From positions 54,402,397 through 54,466,396 of the forward strand of contig NC_087065.1 in the NCBI RefSeq assembly GCF_963678635.1: 64,000 bases of DNA, given 5' to 3'. The DNA is from Symsagittifera roscoffensis (taxonomy: Eukaryota; Xenacoelomorpha; Acoela; Convolutidae). The notes below the pieces were generated by a model. It did not search any database and was not told the DNA's origin. It saw nothing but the letters and a program-made list of their open reading frames with translations. The position numbers were made by a program, and so were the translations under genes. Of the stretch, positions 24,651 through 35,400 are shown one piece after another. Numbering within the stretch: position 1 is the stretch's first letter; each line of letters opens with the position of its first letter.

Positions 24651-25690
24651 TCTGAAGCTATTCAATAATCACAACAATTAGGTTCTTCAATTTTTTATCC
24701 TCTTTGACTGTTTGACCCCATATTTTGTAATGATAACTTTTATCCAAGTAGTTCATATAACATGAAAATTTTAAGTACGTCGATTACATAATTACGAATG
24801 GAGTTTTACTTCAAATGAAGAGACGTTTGGACCATGCTACGACTTCCCGGGGACTATATTTCGGCATTGATGCCATTATGTTCAGTTTTTGCATAGGACT
24901 ATTTTGAAAGAATGCTGGGTTTTTTGTCAATAGGTACTGACACTGCTTAAAATCTTGGTCGGACTTTGTTCTGGACCAAAGTCAAACCATGTTCAAACAG
25001 TTCTTCTTACCATACTCAGGTTTTTGACTTTTCATGATGTTCTTTGGGACCAATTCAAATATAATTTAGGTCAAACAAGTGTTTTAGAAATATAAACTGA
25101 TTCCGAACAGTTTTGGACAGGGTTTTGTCGTAACATCCGCATCAAGGCCATTTTTCTTTATTTTTTTTGGTTGTGGAATACAGACAATTGCCCAAACAGA
25201 TCGCAAGTTTGTTTCTCTGATCTATTGGTTTTTTAATGTTTTTGCTGGTTGCAATTATGTGCAGAAAAAATTGCATTTCAAGGATTTTTTTTTTTCAATT
25301 AAAAATAAATTTGATTTGTTAAACAGCTTTTCTCCGGACTCCACGATCATACATGCACACATCTGAGTGCCTTTCCAACACACAATGTGGCCTCGTAATG
25401 CATGTTGCAACATTGTTTTGTACCGTTTTGGGCTTTGTTTTAGACTACGATCAGAGTTTTTGGGGATCTTTACCTCGATGTTGACTATGAAACTACTATT
25501 TCTAAGTGAAATTAACTTGAACTAAAAAATCCGATTGGGACGTCGAACCAGAGTTTTGAAAATCCATGTATTCAGGTGGTATGTGAACGGAATCCGCGTA
25601 TTTATAAGCACAAAGTTTGTATTTGCAAGAAATGAACACCTATGCCTCATAATGACATCTGTTTTCTGATTTTACTGACAAGTGAGTGTA
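24651..25690. other. No gene recognised
   Basis: AT-rich sequence between the 5' end of LINE B and the start of the BEL/Pao remnant. I see no open frame of note, no repeat and no splice-bounded exon. Confidence 0.5.
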
Positions 25691-25691
25691 T

Positions 25692-25736
25692 TGATGATCA
25701 TCACCTTCTGCCACCATATCTAATTTGATTCTAAAA
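25692..25736 (+). repeat. Possible LTR remnant, left
   Basis: TTGATGATCATCACCTTCTGCC, ACCATATCTAATTTGATT and CTAA match 31664-31709 with about four differences. Placed at the two ends of the BEL/Pao reading, they may be the starts of its two LTRs. The similarity does not extend further on either side. Confidence 0.4.
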
Positions 25737-26045
25737 TAGACACGATAATTTTTTGCGTCAAATATTTGATATGCAAGAATTATTTCTGATTTTAACTCAA
25801 CCAGACCAATATGGGTCTTAAAGCTCTAAAAATAAAGTTCTCATCACCTATAGCCTGAATCTTGACAAATTGATTGATCAAGCTCGCCATCAGTAGTTAT
25901 GGCGACAACAACTCGAAAACGTCTAAAACAACGCCGAAAAAAAGCAAATCATATCCCCACAAAAAAGACTGTCACACCTGATGAGCATCACGTGACGACC
26001 ATCATCTTTTGAGGGTCTACTAATATCACCAAGGTGTACTAGGAT

Positions 26046-26240
26046 CGAAAGGGCCTACAATTCAAGGTTTTTCATCTGAAGGGCTGTTCATCTCGAGGGT
26101 CGACACTACATTTCACTTGATATGTACTTTTCAAAGGCTTACTCTTCATTTGAAGGGTTGCAATCTTCAAAACCCTACTCTACATTTCAAGAACTCTGCA
26201 CCTGATGGGCTACTTCTACGTCAACGCCAACCAGTCAAAG
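26046..26240. repeat. Irregular short repeat (ATTTGAAGGG-like)
   Basis: Words such as CATCTGAAGGG, CATCTCGAGGG, CATTTGAAGGG and CATTTCAAG recur every 20-40 bp. This may be the eroded tandem-repeat part of the BEL/Pao leader; there is no clean period. Confidence 0.35.
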
Positions 26241-26910
26241 GTTCCTGTGCCAAAGTTTCCTGTACAAAGTTTCAAAATATCATCAATGATTCTAAAAAAA
26301 ATCAGGTTAGATAACTTCTTTTTCTCTTAAAACTTCACAACTTAAGCTAAAACCGTACTATCATTCACATAAAACTCATTAGCACCAGACTAAATTTGTT
26401 CGTCCATTTAAATCTATTTTTTTAAACTATAATCTTTATTTCATTGTTTATCTTCGGGGTGCCAAATTAGTATTTTCCTTTTCAAAATGCTTATGCAAAA
26501 GTTTTAGCAACAAAAATTTTTATACCCAAAATGTTATAACCTACAACTTTAGCTTCCCTCCGAATTAAAAAAAACCCTGAAAACATGTTGGTTGATCCTT
26601 ACCCATAGCTCAAAACAATCTTGAACTTAATTTTTTAGCCAACGGGTTAAATTTGAGCCCGATTGACCCCAAAACAATCGATAAAAGTGAAAAGGAACAG
26701 TTTGTACAACTCGATAAGTTTTTAAAAAATGGAATAATTTCAACGATTGCTGCCATTTGAACTAAAAACTTTTTGAAACATCTAGTATTTTGAATTGTTT
26801 CAGCTTCCTTCTGCAATGACCCTTCTAGTGCAGTACATTCCAAGAGCTTAAGGTAGAAGTAACTGGGCAAATAACCAACTCAAGTGAAATCAATTAAGTT
26901 AAGCTAAGCC

Positions 26911-27294
26911 TTGATTCCGCTCTCAATTTATCTTTTTACACGTCTGCCTACAGCTGGAATACTTTTATTTAGAGTTTCTCCTCAACGATTAGGCTGTCCA
27001 CTTCCACTAGGAACTGACAATGCTACGAATCAGGCCATCAACGATGTTATCTTTTTTGCAGCAACTGATTTCAGATCATCCTCACGTACTGCAAACCTGA
27101 ATAAATTCAATTTTCGCGCTTCTCAGCCTTATAACTTCTGGTCCCCAACCCCAGCTAATCCCATTTTATTTGAAACGACTACTCAACAGACTAGACCCAG
27201 ATTTCCACTGGCATTAACCGATATGATCTCCTCACAATTTCTATCGCGAACAAAACCGGTTACTACAACTGAACACTATGCTACCATCAATTAG
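26911..27294 (+). other. Open frame in the BEL/Pao Gag region, unassigned
   Basis: A 127-codon plus frame rich in Thr, Asn, Ser and Pro. Its position between the presumed left boundary and the Gag-like segment suggests an upstream Gag piece, but no motif supports this. Confidence 0.25.
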
Positions 27295-29244
27295 AGCGAC
27301 CGACATGGAAAACACTTACAATCACACAATCCGCAGGACGAGTTTCCTTGACAGTCATCAAGGACAAAGCAGCAGCTACGCTACCAACCATCTGACAACT
27401 GGCAGGAACTACAGATTCGTAATTTCAAATTTACAATTCAGCCCACAGTAAGTAAAAACTTTGGTTCGAACTTTTTTAGACGGCGATAGGCGAAATCTCG
27501 CGTCTGAGCCCTGCTGAGAAAAATAAAAATTTATACCCAATATGTACTGATAGTGCTACAAAGTTGATAGACAGCTATGGAACCTATTCTTCTCAGCATG
27601 AACTGGCAATCCTTGAATTAGTCCGTAGATACGGTAGCCCAAAGTACGTGGTGTCAGCTCTCATCATGGAACTCAAAAGTTTTGACATGTCGGTTGGAAA
27701 TGGACCGCAGTGTTTCGCCACACAAACTTCTTTTCTATAGAAAAAAGTGCAAAACTACGAAATTAAAGGCTACGGAGAAGACCGCAGCTCTAGCAGTTTG
27801 ACCACACTTACTCGATCAAAGCTACTGAAGACTCTAATTATGAAAAATAAGAGCACTGCGTGCTCCACAAACTACATTGAAAACGAATCCGCTACCTCAA
27901 AACCTGTCTACAGTTCCTGAAATACTCCCCTCAAGAAAGCAGAAACTTGGACAAAGAGCCATCATTATCAAGTCAAGCGGGACTAAACTACTAAGGAACG
28001 AAGCGGAAACTATCTGAAAACCGAATAAATCAGCTCACCTCAAACACTAATTAAAATAACAGCAGATTATTGGCGCAGCAATAAAAGCAACATCTTTAAA
28101 TTGTCCAAAAATTAACCAAGCGAAAAAAACATGAAAAAATGTGAAGATTCTTTTTTGAATTTCCAATAGATCACCGCTCACAGATGGTATGGAAATTAAA
28201 ACTTTGCTTCAATTGCTTAGGCTGACACAGATTTAGGTAATGCACATCGGTCAAACGGTGTTTTAACAAAAAATGGAAATGAAAACATCAATCAACTCTT
28301 TTCATTGATGAAGAACTATTTCAAACGCCCAATCAAAACTCCAACGTTCTCAAGCTGGAAATTTACGGAAACCTAGACAATAAAACAAACTACATAACTG
28401 TTTCACAACGAGAGCAACATCACAAATGAGTTGCATTTCATGCCAGCGATACTTTTCAACGATGGCATCAAACTGGACTGCTTGACAACGCCAATGCCTA
28501 CTGAACAACACATTTTGGACAACGCAACGATCAACGCCAGCGGCAGCTGCTCTGACAAGCTCATTAAGGTAGACTTCCTTCCTAACCAATTCAATAACTA
28601 CAGTTCAGCGTATGAGGCACTTTCCATAACGACAAAGTGTTTTTTCTGTCGAGTTTAGTGTCGGACCATATAGCGCTTATAAAATCTACATTCACTCTAC
28701 GATCAGTCTGCTCAGTAAAGACTGAGTTTTGACCCAATCGATGAAAAGAACATCAAAAAGAGCCCACACTAAACTCGCCCCCAACATTTCATTTGCTGAT
28801 CTGGGCGACAACGCAACGCAATGTTTGGTAAGCGCAGCTGCTTTTTGAAGTTTAGTCCGCTCAACCTGAAATTTTATGTGATTGAGTGAAACTCACGATT
28901 GACTAAATCAAAGACACTGAAAAATAAAAACTTTCCCTAAAAAAATGAAAAAATGCATAAAGTGGAGGAATGAAGCACTCAAGAAAACAAGCTTTCGCGT
29001 TCTCTGGAAAGATTGAAACACAACCAATTTCTAAGGAACAAACATTTAACACGACGAACCTTGCTGCAAATTAATCTTTAAAAGCGAATTGAAAATGTCC
29101 AACAACTAAACGCTCAACCACAATAACTAGCACCGAAATGACCAAACAAAGATCCAGTTGCCATTCAATTTTTGCCATGGATTAATCCAAAACTCTGATC
29201 TGAAAAAATCTGCGTCAAGTTTTTTTTGTTTTCAATAGCCATAA

Positions 29245-29493
29245 TTGAAAAAATTTTGCTACCTCCCACAGCGCCGGGTGATTAATCCAAACAAAATCAA
29301 AGAAGAGTATAAGACGGCGAACAGTGCTTTGACATATGATAACGTCTCAAAATTTTGTTGCCTAGAAACTGGACCAGACGTACTAAACAGAAAAATTGCT
29401 TTTTTCCACAATTCCCGGAAAATTCCGTCAAAAAATATCAAAAAAAAGGATCAAACTGCCATTCGCTTTCTTTGGCCTACAGAATTTTCATGA
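29245..29493 (+). pseudogene. BEL/Pao reverse transcriptase fragment
   Basis: This 82-codon plus frame is the best evidence for the BEL/Pao assignment. It holds the RRVINPNK block, a linker where the usual conserved hydrophilic residues are eroded, GPDVLNRKIAFF, and DQTAIRFLW just before the stop. The catalytic YMDD block would follow downstream but is lost in frameshifts. Confidence 0.6.
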
Positions 29494-31663
29494 ATAAACA
29501 CTAATACACTCGATTTGCTTTTGGTGCAAGATGCTCACGCTCTTTTGCCATTCTTGAGGTTTTGCTCTGCAGTTTTGCTCAGCTGCCGCATTAAACCTTC
29601 CTCAGGGACGAATTTGCTGTTTCTTTTGGCAGGACAAACGATACAAAGCGTCCTCGAGTTCTAAAGGGTCCTAACTATCAAGTTCACACAACTGTCAAAA
29701 CGACATTCGTGCAACAAACAACGGTGAAAATGACTTCTACAACTTCTACAAACAGAACAGTTCTCTATACAGTAGCAAGCGTTTCTGAAAAACCCACTGG
29801 GTCTCCTCGCAGTTTTCGTCCTAAGAGTTGAATTTATTCTGCATAACTTGTGGAAGCTAAAACTTACAAATTTTGCCCAGTAAATTCCCTTCAGTAATCA
29901 ATAAAAGGTTTGAACAATACCAAAAAGTCTCAGCAATTGTCAGCTAGTGACATACAGTTTCCTATGTTCTGCTGGCTTTCTAGGGTTGCAAAGTGCCAAG
30001 GCTACTTGCCATCTAATTCCGAACTGCAGGCAACACAAGCTTACACGCTATTGTTTTGGTTGGCTGACCAAAAATGGATCTACTTAACCAAGAAAGTATA
30101 TCAAAGGTGGCTTAAGAAGCCGCACATATAGCACATGACTGTGCAAGTTTGATACCGATGAAGTGCAAATGAAGATCCAACCAAATGCAAATGAAATAGC
30201 ACAACAAATTTTTTTCTGTATTGCATCGCCCGGTGAACTGAAAAATTATTGCAACAACAGAATTGAGGTTGAGATACTTACTTTATGATCATTTGAACAA
30301 TCTCTTGATAAAAAACAGCAGAAGCGGTACGCGGTAACCAAAAAGAAAAAACCAACAAAAGTCTAGTTAGATGCACCAGAATCTCTTTAAGCAAAGAATG
30401 TTTTGAGGAATCAACGAGGCCATGGAACAAAAAAACGCTTTAGCAATTAGCACGCGACTGCTCAACTAAAATACGTTTTCTCCATTTTAGACGGCTTTTG
30501 ATTACAACGGTTCAGTGCTCGAGTTATAGTTTTATCAAAATTTGGACAGGAGGCGGGAAACTTTCAGCAATTACACAAAACCAAGAAAAAAGATTTTTTT
30601 AAAAAACAAAAGTCTCAACGAGAAGCTTTTGTTGACACTTACGATTAAACACAAATTAACACCAAGCTGACAGCAGAGATACAATTTTTCCTTCTCTCGA
30701 CAACGCTAGTTGTCGCGCTTAATACTACTACGTAAATTGACTTTATTAGACTCGACAAAATAACGCTAAGGAAACTATTGTGGGCATGATTACCGAAGGC
30801 ATTCATTGCTGTTGTAAGCATAACAGCACCGAGTACGTTCAAAACGAACGCAACAAAGATTTTTCATCATTTAGTTCCGAGAAAAACTCCGTCAGATATT
30901 TCATCATCGCTTTCTCTACAGCAGGTTCCAAGCCAGTGGATTACTTCCAATTCTGTCCACTTGCTGCCAGCTTAATCCAGTAAACCAATATAGGTATTTT
31001 TTTTCACTCCAAAAAACAGGGATTGACTACATAAAGCCATATAACGAAAAACACTTCCGAAAAAAACAATTGACAGACACTCTTGGTACAAACAAAGCAT
31101 AACGAGGACTTGTCGCTTCATTGCTGGAATAGGTACACCTAAGCTAACACTCTCTGTAATGCTACTTGCTCCGTCTGCACTCGTAAGCAAATCTGCTTGA
31201 AACCCATCAATTTAAACAAAACAACGGTAATTGAAATGCTGCAGATGAAGCCTAAATCATCTGTCAGCTGCCTCCTTTATTGGTGGCGTCTGGGAGCGAC
31301 TAGGTTCATTGATAACACGAGAGTTCTTAAAAAAATTTGGTTCTGATTGAGTATCGTGAGATCCTCATCAAAAGGAATAAGTGGATACCACCCGAGGAAC
31401 CAATCGACAAACTTGAACTGGTGGGGATGCTTGAGGACTTTACACAACAAAGCACTAGGTCGATTGCCAAGTTTTCTTACCGCTTCGGATTGCTAAAGTG
31501 TCATGTAAGCTCAAAATGGCTTTATCTCCTTAAACAAGACCAACCGAGTAGCTTGCACTCGTACCTCGTAGTAGAATTGATGTAACAATAATCTCATTAA
31601 ACACACGACAAGGATTGGGCTGCCTCTTTTGTGGTATGAGTCTTTGAGCGTTCCTCGAGGATG

Positions 31664-31709
31664 TTGATGATCATTAATTTCTGCCGCCATATCTAATTTG
31701 ATTTTAACC
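31664..31709 (+). repeat. Possible LTR remnant, right
   Basis: TTGATGATCATTAATTTCTG, CCGCCATATCTAATTTGATT and TTAA pair with 25692-25736. It runs directly into the GC-rich minisatellite at 31715. Confidence 0.4.
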
Positions 31710-31714
31710 TATAG

Positions 31715-32205
31715 TCGCGCCGTCTCCGCATTGGTCTGAAAAGTTGCGCCGTCTCCGCCTCACTCTGGAAATTTGCGCCGTCTCCACCTCGGTCGCGAAA
31801 AACTTGAAAGTGCACTTTCTAGTCGCGCTGACCATGCCGGTCGCGCCGATGCTGTTTAAGTCGCGCCGTTTCCTGTGTCGCGCCGTCTCCACATCGGTCG
31901 CGAAGGCCCTGAAATTTTTTTTATAAAGTCCCGCCGTCTTCATCATGATCTGAAAAGTCGCGCCGTATGCACCTCGTTCGCGGAAGTCTGGAAATGGCAA
32001 CTTTTGGTCGCGAGAGTCAGGACATACCAAATATGAGTCGCGATGTTTTAATCGCGCCACCTCCGCTTCGGTCGCGAAAGTCGCGACGGATCATCATGGT
32101 TGCGAAAGTCCGGAAATGCCAGGTTTTGGTCGCCAAAGTCTGTACATGCCTAGTTTTGGTCTGGAACGTCTGGACATGCCAAAACTTTGTCGCTAAAGTC
32201 TGGGT
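31715..32205. repeat. GC-rich minisatellite, TCGCGCCGTCTCC family
   Basis: At least ten imperfect units. In the first half the core is AGTCGCGCCGTCTCC followed by ACCTCGGTCGCGAAA or variants. In the second half a related unit dominates: AAAGTCTGGAAATGCCA followed by GTTTTGGTCGC. Unit length is about 35-50 bp and drifts. The block is much richer in GC and CpG than the window. The open frames on both strands (85 and 118 codons) follow from the repeat. Confidence 0.85.
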
Positions 32206-32404
32206 AATCGCGTTAAATTTATGATATAATTCTAATGTTGATTCAACAAGAGCATACTGTAACCTGAGTCTTGGCTTGTTGGTCAGTCAAGTTCGACACC
32301 AATAGCTTGTTATCGGACTTGGATATGAAATTTTGAATGAAAATAAATTTTTCACAAAGCAAAAACTAAAATAATCAGATGGGCTTAAAACTATTTTATC
32401 ATCT

Positions 32405-35400
32405 CTAAACAAGGTTCTGGTTTCCCTTCGAAAATATTTTGGTGAAGTCCTTCAAAGTGAAACTGGCGTAAGACTTCAGAAAAACACTGGCCAAGATTAA
32501 GCAGCAGCCACTGATTGACAAACACGAGAATGGCTCCACTGAAAATATACACTGAAGAGCGTAGGAAAAGGCGGATACTGATGTCTTCACTGTTGTAGAA
32601 TGGACCACACTGAGATATTTGAATACTGGAAAAAAGAACTCTTTTCCAGTTTTATAACCAAATTTTTTACGGATTTCAAACAAATCATACATAGAGGGCT
32701 CATTCAGAACCTTATGCTGATCACAGTTTTGGTCATTTCAAAAGAGTTTTGAACGTTTTCGTTCCAAATCATGATCAAAGTTAACAACAATTGATAAAAT
32801 TCTATAACATCAAAATGAACTTTTTTGAAGATTCATGCACTATGGCATAAAACCGGCGTTACGAAAAAGGCAAGTGATGCTCCAAGTATTAAAATTTTGA
32901 ACCATAGTTACGATTTTAATAATTAGTTTATATTCGTTGATTTATTTGAGACAAAATTGAAAAACTGGGAAAGAGGCCTTGGATGTTGCAGAGGAAACAA
33001 GTGGCGTGAACAAATCCAGCAGCCATGATGACAAACCTGTCTTGGGCAGTGCAGTGGGGCAGGACTGGTTTGCCAGTCAAGTGGAGAAGAATGAGAGCAC
33101 CAAGACAGCCCACAAGAAGTGTGATGTAACCCTGAACGGATACAGAATACTATTCAGATCAAAAACAAAGGAACAGCAATAGTTTAGTTTATATGTATGA
33201 AACACAGAAAATTCCTACCACGGTGATTTAAGATACGAAACCTTAAAGTTTGCTGAGAGTTGTGTTTTATTGAAAAACAAAATGATTCTTGCTGAAACTC
33301 CTTATATTTGTGGAGAAGAAAAAAACTTACAACAACCAATACAAATCAAGTAGCAGAAAATCCTAGCGAGGAAAACCATTCTAGGCCATGGAAATAAGAA
33401 AAATACTTCCTACTATTTGAGAGAGCATTTTTCATCCATTTTTGGATTTTAGTGTTTGGAAAGGTCTAACTTGGCCAAATTGAGATGCTTGGTGTGCACG
33501 ATAAAACCATATTTGCATTAACACTTCGCAAAGAAAACGAATCAAGACTGCTCGTATCAGGGCGAAGCCCTGAATGTTCCGACTGCCTTTTAAGGTTTAT
33601 GGAGCAGTAATAACCTTTAAAAAATCAATGAAATAAAACAAAATGAAAATTTTTTTTCTCTAAAATTTGAAATTTTTTATGAAAACCATCCCCCCACACG
33701 CCATATAAAATACAAAAGGATAGATTTCGCTCCTTGTAACAAACCAATTATGGCAAATAAGCTTCTTGTAACCAATTTGGAGCGATTTCTAAGATGGATT
33801 AACTCTCCGCTTACGCGTTAATAGCGCGAAATATATCGCGCGTTAATTGTCCCAAATTGGCCGAAATGGCAATCTTTAAACCCCCGTAACTTTACGAAAA
33901 ATGATCTTAGGTGAAATATCTTTTCAAATTTGAGCTCAGGACAACAATAACTTTCGAATGATATTAAAAAATTCTGCTAAAAATGGTTAGTTAAAAAGTC
34001 GAAATTTGTCTGAAGAAAAAAAAAACCCACCCCGAGCACAAATATTCCGTTACTTTCGTATCGAAAGTCGGAACAACAAGACTGCTCGTATCAGGGCAAA
34101 GCATTGAATGTTCCTATTGCCCCTTAACCATTACGAATAAATTTTTGGAAAGGAAACGTGAAAACTACAAGTTTTGGACTAAACAAAAGATCAAGTATGA
34201 AAAATTGAGTCGTACGAAATAAAACGGCAGATTAGCTAGCCTCAATTCAAGTTGAAATGATTGTATCGTGCGGGATAATTCACCAGGCATAAATTATTTT
34301 CGAAACATTTTCAGCAATTTAAATAAAATATTCAAAGCGCGCCTAAATTAGCCCTGAGCATGGCCAAATGGGCAATGTTTAAGCTCTCAGAACTTTGCAA
34401 AAAGTGATCGGAGGTAAAATATCCTTTTGCGTTTGATTTCAGAGAGACGATATTTTCATTTTGGTATAAAAAGTTTTTGTTAAAAACTGTCACTGATGTG
34501 ACTAACAGCAAGAACCCTTATCTCAAGGCATCAAGGAGTTTGAACTAGACCTGTTTGTACAAGGAGTAAATGAACTGAAATGCGATTTACGCGCAAAAAC
34601 ACAAAACAGATTAACGATTCAACGTTAACGATGGTTACGAATATAATCAATTTTCCTTGCTTGCTTCATTGACATTTACAAAATTGAAAAAACCTAGCAA
34701 ACTATATCTTCAAAAGAAAACCTCTATTCTATACAATAGAAATCTCTGATTAACCTTTTTGCACGAAGAAGTGTTCTGAAACGTTTTCAGGCCCAAAGTT
34801 CTCTCGAAGTTTCAACTGATACAACCAACTGTCTGAGGGAAACAGAAAAGGAAAAAAATGGGACCCTTCGCCTATGATTAATCAATTTTACTGTAACTAA
34901 ATCTAAGTACTAACTAATAACTACTGAGACTTGTGTTTTGGACTGTGATGAGAAGCATTATTTCGATCGCGCTGATCGATCCGAACAAAAAGTTAAGGGA
35001 TGCAAAAAATGCAAAAAAATGCCACCGTTGGTTTAAGAATCGGTGTAAGGAGAACGCGTAAACTATACTACTTTTTGCTTCACTTTTTAAACCAAAATTA
35101 GTTTGAGACACCCTGAATAATAACCTAATGATTCACAATCAGAAAATGCAGAAATTGGTACCCAATTATTTGAAATACCTTTGACCTCGAGTTATTCAAC
35201 CGGTCAAAAACAGTTTCGCTTAAGTAAAAAAATATTTCCACCCCTTTTACACAGTGAGTAGCGTAAAAGTTGGTTTCAAAACTCAATGCAATTTTTCTAG
35301 AAAGTTTTTTTTTCCTGGCAAAGAAGTTCCATACGGCTTACGTTATCGGATATTTTAATGCGCCTTTTTCTCATAGTCATTAATCAGTTTTTGATCTAAA

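Larger units (their letters stand above)
25692..31709 (+). mobile_element. BEL/Pao LTR retrotransposon, heavily decayed
   Basis: Plus-strand fragments in the order expected for BEL/Pao: a Gag-like segment at about 27540-27740 (LILELVRRYGSPKYVV after one adjustment, then KSFDMSVGNGPQCF); an RT segment at 29245-29493 containing YLPQRRVINPNK, LETGPDVLNRKIAFF and DQTAIRFLW, which fit the family blocks that read P(N/D)K...GPDL.N...DQ.A.RFLW; and GLLAVFVLRVEFILHNLW (about 29800-29850), matching the block after RNase H. The boundaries are the 45-bp similarity between 25692-25736 and 31664-31709, taken as LTR remnants. There are stops and frameshifts throughout. The Gag call is weaker than the RT call. 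Confidence 0.55.

Noticed and set aside
31704-32060. A 118-codon minus-strand frame and an 85-codon plus frame
   Set aside because: Both lie in the TCGCG minisatellite and are open only because the repeat unit lacks stops; the translations repeat with the DNA unit.
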